From: a virus
Direction: 5' to 3' (one strand)
IMG/VR virus record: IMGVR_UViG_3300036791_000907
Coordinates: 1 to 40,874 of that record
Length of the DNA: 40,874 nucleotides
This document shows positions 36,785-40,874 of this stretch, in pieces. Under the pieces are notes generated by a model that saw only the letters and a program-made list of their open reading frames with translations, searched no databases and was not told the origin of the DNA. A program made the position numbers and the translations under genes. Each line of letters starts with the position of its first letter. Position 1 is the first letter of the stretch.

Positions 36785-38578
36785 CTAGAATCTCTCCCGT
36801 CTCTCGCGTGACTTCCGATTGATTAGCTGCATGTGCTGCGAGAACGCAAATGACAACATTGTCCCCGTGTCCTGTGGCGGTCGCTCGCCCTTGACTCGGT
36901 CCCAAGTCAAACCGCGTGCGATTAGTCCAGGTCGTCGCCACTCAATCCAAGCATGATGCGCAAGCACGAGCGCCGACACAAGGTCGTCATTCTCGCCAGT
37001 ATCTGGGCCAGCACCTAGCCAACCTTCGTCCTGTACGATTGCTTGGATTTGCGCAATCAGTTTGACAGACCTGATTTCCATCCGCCGCAACATCAGACTG
37101 TCGCGCAGTTCGCTGTAGATTTGGTGTTTGTTGTCTTGGTTTTGTTTCCACGCGATGACATTTCCCGCACCGCCTAGCGTGTCAGGCCGCTTGTAGAGAA
37201 ACCACCGCACCGCGCCAATCATATCGAGAATTGCAGCCGCTCCCGGCTCACCTTGCAGCATGCCCCGTTCTGCAAGCTGACGTAAATTGCGAACCTCGGG
37301 GATCACCGCCGCCCCGACACCCGTGACCTCCAAGTTGGCCAAGTGATCACGGTAAGCGCCTGCGAGATGTGCGAGGACCCATGCAAGTTGGTATGTGAGC
37401 GGCCGGTTGGACTTGAACTCTGCCACCTGAACGACTCGATCAGCGTAGCATCGAAGGACTTGGATGGCGTGATCGTCGGATTCTCCCCCGCCTCCACCCG
37501 ATGGGTCGATTCCAATGGAATAGACCCCGTCTGGTTCCGGGGGCTCCCAGACCTTGAGCATCGCTTCGTCATTGTTGGTCACCTGTTCGATACGGCTTGA
37601 GAGGAATTTGTCGTCGAAAATGTACTTGTAACCCTTGTAGGGCGCGCCGTTCGCGAGCGCTTCACCGATTTCCAGGGTCCGCTGGGCCGGGAAGAAACCG
37701 GACCCGGAGGCAATGAAGCACTCGCGTTCGTGCCATGGATAGTGACGCAGCATGTACTCTTCGGCACGAAATTCAGCCTCGCGCCGCCACCAAGCAATTT
37801 GCTCGGGTTTGATGGTGACGCCGTATTCCTGCTTAACGAAACGTGCGCGATTGATCTCGTCTTGGGTCAAGCTGCCGTCCCAGTAGATTTTGTAGTCGGA
37901 ATCGTTTTTTGGAATCGAATACGTCGGGTTAGACCAGAACCCGACAAAAATGAACTTCATATGCCGGTCTTGCTTGGCCTGATTGCAGAAATTGTAAAAC
38001 CAATTGAATCCGTTCGCGACCGATTCCCACACGTACAGCCGGTGCGGGTTCTGCCGCGCCAGAGAAGCTTTCAGCGACTCGACACCCGCCAGTGAGCGCC
38101 ACAGGCTGCACTCGGTCGCGTGCATCATGTTGAGAGCACGGGACGCGCCAAGGTCGGGGTTGTTTGCAGCGGCTAGAAGATCGATGACGCTGCGGTTTGC
38201 AAACGCCATCCCCGTCCTGTTGTTCTGGACCAGCTTGTGTTCCGGCGAGCGCCATTCATCCGGTAGCGTTTCAAGCAAAGCGGCGAAGATGCGCCGCAGC
38301 CGCTCCAAATTATCCGTGCGATCGGCAATGATCGCACCTTGAACGCCGGGGTTGGCGAGCGCCCAAAATAGCTCGATCACGCTGCAAACGGTCGTGATAG
38401 CAACTTGGCGGCATTTCAAGATGACAAATTCGTGGATGCCTTCGTTGAGACCTCTGGCAATGGAGTCGATAACCAGTTTTTGAGACGGCCAAGGTTCAAC
38501 GTGGCAGCGTCCCCTCTCCTTTGTGTCGACTTCGACGCTGCCCAACAGGTCATACAGGCCCTTTCGGATCGTGGTCAT
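36785..38578 (-). CDS. terL: Terminase large subunit
   Basis: The 597-residue protein has an N-terminal ATPase and a C-terminal RuvC-like nuclease. The Walker A-like motif is K55-C-R-Q-V-A-I-T-T63, close to the R-Q-x-G-x-T form but with alanine for glycine. The Walker B region reads M-M-H-A-T-E-C-S-L-W, with T-E where D-E is usual. The nuclease has I-D358-P-S-G and a later N-D-D-L-V-S-A-L. It powers DNA into the procapsid and cuts concatemers. Its start overlaps the upstream 92-residue gene by 29 bases. Confidence 0.85.
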   Translation of the reverse strand: MTTIRKGLYDLLGSVEVDTKERGRCHVEPWPSQKLVIDSIARGLNEGIHEFVILKCRQVAITTVCSVIELFWALANPGVQGAIIADRTDNLERLRRIFAALLETLPDEWRSPEHKLVQNNRTGMAFANRSVIDLLAAANNPDLGASRALNMMHATECSLWRSLAGVESLKASLARQNPHRLYVWESVANGFNWFYNFCNQAKQDRHMKFIFVGFWSNPTYSIPKNDSDYKIYWDGSLTQDEINRARFVKQEYGVTIKPEQIAWWRREAEFRAEEYMLRHYPWHERECFIASGSGFFPAQRTLEIGEALANGAPYKGYKYIFDDKFLSSRIEQVTNNDEAMLKVWEPPEPDGVYSIGIDPSGGGGGESDDHAIQVLRCYADRVVQVAEFKSNRPLTYQLAWVLAHLAGAYRDHLANLEVTGVGAAVIPEVRNLRQLAERGMLQGEPGAAAILDMIGAVRWFLYKRPDTLGGAGNVIAWKQNQDNKHQIYSELRDSLMLRRMEIRSVKLIAQIQAIVQDEGWLGAGPDTGENDDLVSALVLAHHAWIEWRRPGLIARGLTWDRVKGERPPQDTGTMLSFAFSQHMQLINRKSRERRERF

Positions 38579-38828
38579 GGCTTACCGGATCGCTGCCCTC
38601 AGTTTGCGAGGCGGGCATGCTACCATAAGTAGTCCCGTCTCGGCGAGACTGTCGACCGGCAAGATATGGTTGGCGGGCATCGGTTGCGCGGTTGGCTGCA
38701 TCGAGATGCCGCGTGATCTCTGCTCGCGTCTGCTGTCTCAGCTCCGATAAATAGATGTTGATGTCTCTGGTTACAGTATCGAGGTCGCGCAAAGTGTTGC
38801 GTATTTTGTCGATAAGGTCCTTGTCCAT
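38550..38828 (-). CDS. Hypothetical helical protein before terminase; small terminase candidate
   Basis: The 92-residue product starts with a helical, heptad-like segment (D-K-I-R-N-T-L-R-D-L-D-T-V-T-R) and ends in a polar tail. GGGAG lies eight bases before the ATG. Its position directly upstream of the large terminase is that of a small terminase subunit, but it is short and shows no helix-turn-helix, so this is only a suggestion. It overlaps the terminase start. Confidence 0.5.
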   Translation of the reverse strand: MDKDLIDKIRNTLRDLDTVTRDINIYLSELRQQTRAEITRHLDAANRATDARQPYLAGRQSRRDGTTYGSMPASQTEGSDPVSHDHDPKGPV

Positions 38829-38848
38829 CGCTCTCTCCCGTGTATAGT
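38821..38848 (+). promoter_or_regulatory. Candidate promoter for a plus-strand small RNA
   Basis: TTGTCC (38821-38826), a 16-base spacer and TATAGT (38843-38848) resemble a sigma70 promoter on the strand opposite the surrounding genes. The predicted start is near 38855. Part of it overlaps the start of the minus-strand 92-residue gene. There is no plus-strand gene downstream, only a hairpin and an intrinsic terminator. Confidence 0.45.
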
Positions 38849-38854
38849 CCTACG

Positions 38855-38947
38855 CGCCACTCTGGGCCTCCAGGGTGGCAACGTCTCTACCGTTTTGGGT
38901 ATCTTGCGCCGCCCGCTTCCCAAAGACTCTGCGGGCGGCGCTTTTTT
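38855..38947 (+). ncRNA. Candidate antisense small RNA
   Basis: The interval between two minus-strand genes holds, on the plus strand, a promoter-like element, a hairpin of nine pairs with one G-T wobble (38857-38865 / 38870-38878, loop GCCT) and an intrinsic terminator, giving a predicted transcript of about 93 bases. It would be complementary to the intergenic part of the minus-strand packaging mRNA. No known RNA family is recognised. Confidence 0.45.
38906..38947 (+). terminator. Strong intrinsic terminator on the plus strand
   Basis: A perfect 11-bp GC stem (38906-38916 / 38931-38941) with a 14-base loop is followed by TTTTTT. On the minus strand no T-run follows the stem, so termination is expected only for plus-strand transcripts, although all neighbouring genes are on the minus strand. 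Confidence 0.8.
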
Positions 38948-39162
38948 CATCTAAATCCCTCAATCCATCGCCTGGCACCGTCCAAATCATGCTCTACAAT
39001 GTACAACAAGCCTATCGGCATCATTGCAGCGGAAATGTTTTTAAGTTCTTCGTGCTTCATGAGATCGGAGCCCATTGAAGCGATAGCATTTGTCACGTCG
39101 CCGCGGTCAAGGTATTCTCTAGCCCGCCTTTTGCACCATTCCAGATGCTCATCTCTTGTCAT
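38947..39162 (-). CDS. Conserved-looking small phage protein
   Basis: The 71-residue product has H-L-E-W-C-K-R-R-A-R-E-Y-L-D-R-G-D-V-T-N-A-I-A-S-M-G-S-D-L in its first half and ends W-I-E-G-F. I recall this pattern from small proteins widespread in actinophages and other phages, of unknown function. It is helical and coupled to the previous gene (ATGA). The plus-strand terminator ends at its stop codon. Confidence 0.65.
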   Translation of the reverse strand: MTRDEHLEWCKRRAREYLDRGDVTNAIASMGSDLMKHEELKNISAAMMPIGLLYIVEHDLDGARRWIEGFR

Positions 39163-39374
39163 TGGCCATCTCCTACAAATTTTCTGATCAGCTTGTTGTA
39201 CCTATCGTCGGCCCTGCGGTCTGACTCGTCATAACGCTTCGCTGCAGCACACGCTGTCGCGTGCGAGCCGTGCTTACTGATACACCCCTCACCATGCGCG
39301 TGCGGGGCCGTGACAATCCAGCGCCTGCTGTGCTTGTAGACGCGGTAGCGTCCTATGAGCGTGACGTTTTTCAT
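39159..39374 (-). CDS. Hypothetical small protein
   Basis: The 71-residue product begins with beta-like strands (L-I-G-R-Y-R-V-Y and R-W-I-V-T-A-P), then a histidine/alanine helix with a lysine/arginine-rich end. It has overlapping start and stop codons with both neighbours. Unknown family; possible nucleic acid binding. Confidence 0.6.
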   Translation of the reverse strand: MKNVTLIGRYRVYKHSRRWIVTAPHAHGEGCISKHGSHATACAAAKRYDESDRRADDRYNKLIRKFVGDGQ

Positions 39375-39700
39375 TGTTTTAGCCCCGCTTCGCGTTTGAA
39401 CGATGCTTCCACTATGCTCAGGGATTTGTGAATCAGAGTTATCGCGTCTGGCGCAAGTTCAGGCCCTAAACCTTCGAGAGCCACAGCGAGAGTCTGGATC
39501 AATGCCATCGTGACCACAAAAAGGCTTGGATTCCTCTCACCCAGCCATTCTAACAACTCGTCGCTGAGTGCCGCGCTGTCCAAGATCATCGTTTCGGGGG
39601 TCTTCATTTTTGTCTCCATTCTAGGTTGCAGTTTTGAAATTTTTTTTGTTATTTTTTTTGTCAATTTTTTTTCTTTATTTTTTTTGCCTTCGTGTTTCAC
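39371..39700 (-). CDS. Hypothetical helical protein with poly-A-encoded lysine-rich start
   Basis: From the GTG at 39700, which overlaps the previous stop (GTGA), the product has 109 residues; the first 20 or so are lysine-rich and are encoded by four A8 tracts (39640-39685). An inner ATG at 39607 has GGAG about nine bases upstream and would give 78 residues without the lysine-rich part. Both starts are plausible. The C-terminal part is helical (A-L-I-Q-T-L-A-V-A-L-E-G-L) and of unknown function. Confidence 0.6.
   Translation of the reverse strand: MKHEGKKNKEKKLTKKITKKISKLQPRMETKMKTPETMILDSAALSDELLEWLGERNPSLFVVTMALIQTLAVALEGLGPELAPDAITLIHKSLSIVEASFKREAGLKQ
39640..39685 (-). repeat. Four evenly spaced T8/A8 tracts
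   Basis: Runs of exactly eight T (A on the coding strand) start at 39640, 39652, 39665 and 39678, spaced 12 or 13 bases apart. They encode lysine-rich sequence in frame. Such tracts favour slippage and bend DNA. Confidence 0.85.
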
Positions 39701-40017
39701 AATACTTCGCCGCGCTTGACCACGTCATTCAGCAGGCGCACCTGATACACCCTAAGCGGGACGTCAGCCTCCACACGCGGCGCTAGGAAGTCAGTCGCGC
39801 TGTCACACTGCGCGGCAGACCCGCCACGCAGCCGAAAGGCGGGAGAGCGGCGGCGTAAGCCGCCGCTCTCCCTGCTAGGTGTGGGCATATCCGTCCTTTT
39901 CGACGCGGATCGCCGCCGGATCAGGTCTAGCCCCGTGTGTTTAACATCCGCGAATTCATGGTGAGGGAAGTCGCGGCAAAAGAAGCGGAACACGCTCTCG
40001 CGTTGCTTGCGATTCAT
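39697..40017 (-). CDS. Hypothetical protein containing a large hairpin-forming segment
   Basis: The 106-residue product starts M-N-R-K-Q-R-E-S-V-F-R-F-F-C at an ATG with GGAGG nine bases upstream. Its middle part, arginine/proline/glycine-rich, is encoded by a 14-bp perfect hairpin at 39841-39872 with neighbouring small stems, which suggests an inserted palindromic element. The C-terminus (V-P-L-R-V-Y-Q-V-R-L-L-N-D-V-V) is protein-like. The stop overlaps the next GTG start. Unknown function. Confidence 0.55.
   Translation of the reverse strand: MNRKQRESVFRFFCRDFPHHEFADVKHTGLDLIRRRSASKRTDMPTPSRESGGLRRRSPAFRLRGGSAAQCDSATDFLAPRVEADVPLRVYQVRLLNDVVKRGEVL
39827..39875 (+). repeat. Palindromic element with GNRA loops
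   Basis: GCC-GAAA-GGC (39831-39840) is directly followed by a 14-bp perfect stem (39841-39854 / 39859-39872) closed by GTAA. GCAG and CTGC elements flank the whole. As plus-strand RNA both loops are GNRA tetraloops. There is no T-run on either side. Confidence 0.7.
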
Positions 40018-40205
40018 GCTCGGCCTCCTTGCGCCAAGTAGCGATCGCGCCTTGCTATCAGCGCTTCCGCCAGCTGGCCGTAGCTGCCATCAAACAAGCG
40101 CTTTTGCTTGCGATGACACTGCCAGCAAAGGACGAGTCCATCGTCCTTAACACCAAGGCAAAGCGGACAAGTTGCGTCCGCTCTCACGTGTGGATTGTCG
40201 GTCAT
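40014..40205 (-). CDS. Small zinc-ribbon protein
   Basis: The 63-residue product has C13-x2-C16 and C27-x2-C30 followed by a basic helix (H-R-K-Q-K-R-L-F) and a helical tail. It starts within an ATGA overlap and ends overlapping the next ATG. It is the second gene of the long minus operon. A nucleic acid or polymerase contact is typical for such proteins but not shown here. Confidence 0.65.
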   Translation of the reverse strand: MTDNPHVRADATCPLCLGVKDDGLVLCWQCHRKQKRLFDGSYGQLAEALIARRDRYLAQGGRA

Positions 40206-40399
40206 GACTCGCCTCCCATCACCTTGTCCCGGCCGAAAGCAGGGTCGCCGACTGCAGCCGTGAAAAAACGATGGATGTTGTATCGCGGGTTCGTGCCGAC
40301 CAACGCATTGGCGAAATGCTTGGCAACCCGCTCGCGAATATCGTCATTTAGATCAGCGACGATTGCCGCGATTGCCTTATAGTGTCGATGTTGGAACAT
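40202..40399 (-). CDS. Small helical protein, first gene of the long minus operon
   Basis: The 65-residue product has a helical pattern (Y-K-A-I-A-A-I-V-A-D-L-N-D-D-I-R-E-R-V-A) and a basic C-terminal part. The ATG at 40399 has GGAG about eight bases upstream. The frame is open further to 40516, but that extension runs through two hairpins and a U-tract and looks like a regulatory leader. Function unknown. Confidence 0.65.
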   Translation of the reverse strand: MFQHRHYKAIAAIVADLNDDIRERVAKHFANALVGTNPRYNIHRFFTAAVGDPAFGRDKVMGGES

Positions 40400-40422
40400 T
40401 GTTTTGACTCCGTTTCGGGTAG

Positions 40423-40471
40423 AAAAAAGAGAGCGGCGTTTGCGCCGCCCTCCCTCAGTCAGGGAGCGGGC
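40423..40471 (-). terminator. Attenuator-like terminator before the minus operon
   Basis: Read on the minus strand, a CTCCCT / AGGGAG hairpin (40450-40455 / 40461-40466) precedes a 6-bp GC stem with a CAAA loop (40433-40438 / 40443-40448), then T-rich sequence ending in TTTTTT (40423-40428). It lies upstream of the first gene, so transcription may be attenuated. An open frame from 40516 crosses it, as in leader-peptide attenuators. Confidence 0.55.
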
Positions 40472-40748
40472 AGTATGGTCGAATCGTGCGGTCTGAGAGT
40501 AGACGTTGCCTTGCATTCACATGGTAGACTCCATTTTGGGTTGAAGGAAACGGCGCAGCAATGCGCCGCAATCGAGCCCCTTGCATCATCGTTCCTACGC
40601 TTCTAGCGCGGGGCATTCGTCACTCAGAGGTCACGGCGGACTTGAGCGGGGAAGCGCAGCCTATGCGATGTTTGCGGCGGCGGTTCCCGATGTGGCCTGA
40701 CTAGGGCGGGGCAAGTGAGTCGGCGCGGTCTCCTGTTTCAACGAGTCA
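40472..40748 (-). promoter_or_regulatory. Leader region of the minus operon
   Basis: No convincing gene is seen. Read on the minus strand, GGAGTC is followed six bases later by ATG-TGA (40522-40517), a start codon directly followed by a stop, then another ATG at 40516. Upstream of it lies a 7-bp hairpin (GGCGCA stem) at about 40554-40571, plus T-rich sequence. The block hairpin, T-rich stretch, ACCC(A/G)AAA, GGAGTC and ATG occurs twice (here and at 40397-40448), so it looks duplicated. Confidence 0.5.
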
Positions 40749-40874
40749 TCCTCTCACCCTCCCTCCGCCAAGTCAATACTCTTGACACCCAGACAGCGCT
40801 CCCTCCCATCACAATATGGTGAAGCGTAAGACCTTGACAGCGTGCGCGCGTTATGTCTTGCCGCTAGACCCTCG
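40749..40874 (-). repeat. 126-bp repeat, copy 2 at the contig end
   Basis: This is the exact reverse complement of 10633-10758. Relative to the minus-strand operon it has the same orientation and upstream position as copy 1 has for the plus-strand small genes. It ends with the contig, so either the element continues beyond or assembly stopped in the repeat. Confidence 0.9.

Noticed and set aside
38840-39187. A 115-codon plus-strand frame over the small RNA candidate
   Set aside because: It runs through the intrinsic terminator and antisense to a well-supported minus gene, and has no ribosome site.
1-40874. CRISPR array, tRNA genes, integrase and attachment sites
   Set aside because: Looked for by eye on both strands; no spaced direct repeats of array type, no cloverleaf with a T-loop motif and no recombinase signature were seen.

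Overview
This window reads as most or all of the genome of a tailed double-stranded DNA phage (Caudoviricetes), probably a metagenome contig. Genes are packed tightly with TGATG, ATGA, GTGA or TTGA overlaps. No host genes, tRNAs, integrase, DNA polymerase or RNA polymerase were recognised. The virion set resembles a short-tailed phage: large terminase, portal, scaffold-like protein, capsid protein, an adaptor-like protein, a large nozzle-like protein and big internal-virion-like proteins, without an obvious tape measure or sheath. The short tail is an inference. The GC-rich sequence and GGAGG-type ribosome binding sites suit a GC-rich, perhaps proteobacterial, host, but nothing fixes the host.

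Layout. (1) 276-7673, minus: fibre and adsorption genes, including an S74-type self-chaperoned fibre and a 901-residue protein with a GH16-like glycanase motif. (2) 7872-17875, plus: a primase-helicase, an iteron-like inverted repeat that may be the replication origin, a 315-bp control region, small genes, a three-domain endolysin, a divergent helix-turn-helix repressor, an ERF annealing protein, an Acb2/Tad1-like small protein, a YqaJ exonuclease and an HNH endonuclease. (3) 40399 down to 17872, minus: small early-type genes, terminase, portal, scaffold, capsid, adaptor and nozzle, then a cluster of tiny arginine-rich proteins, a VRR-NUC nuclease, and the internal virion proteins.

How the parts work together: the primase-helicase and the ERF/YqaJ pair suggest replication and recombination that borrow the host polymerase. 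The long minus operon builds, fills and tails the capsid. The left minus operon supplies fibres that recognise and perhaps digest surface glycans. A perfect 126-bp sequence lies at 10633-10758 and, inverted, at 40749-40874. Each copy is upstream of one operon and points the same way relative to transcription, so both arms may share a control element.

The most novel-looking items are the tandem arginine-rich mini-proteins at 26267-27327 (22, 23, 54, 60 and 42 residues, split by an HNH gene), the duplicated control element, the iteron inverted repeat behind the primase, a candidate small RNA at 38855-38947, and an attenuator-like leader at 40423-40532. All functions come from motif recognition by eye; no database search was possible.
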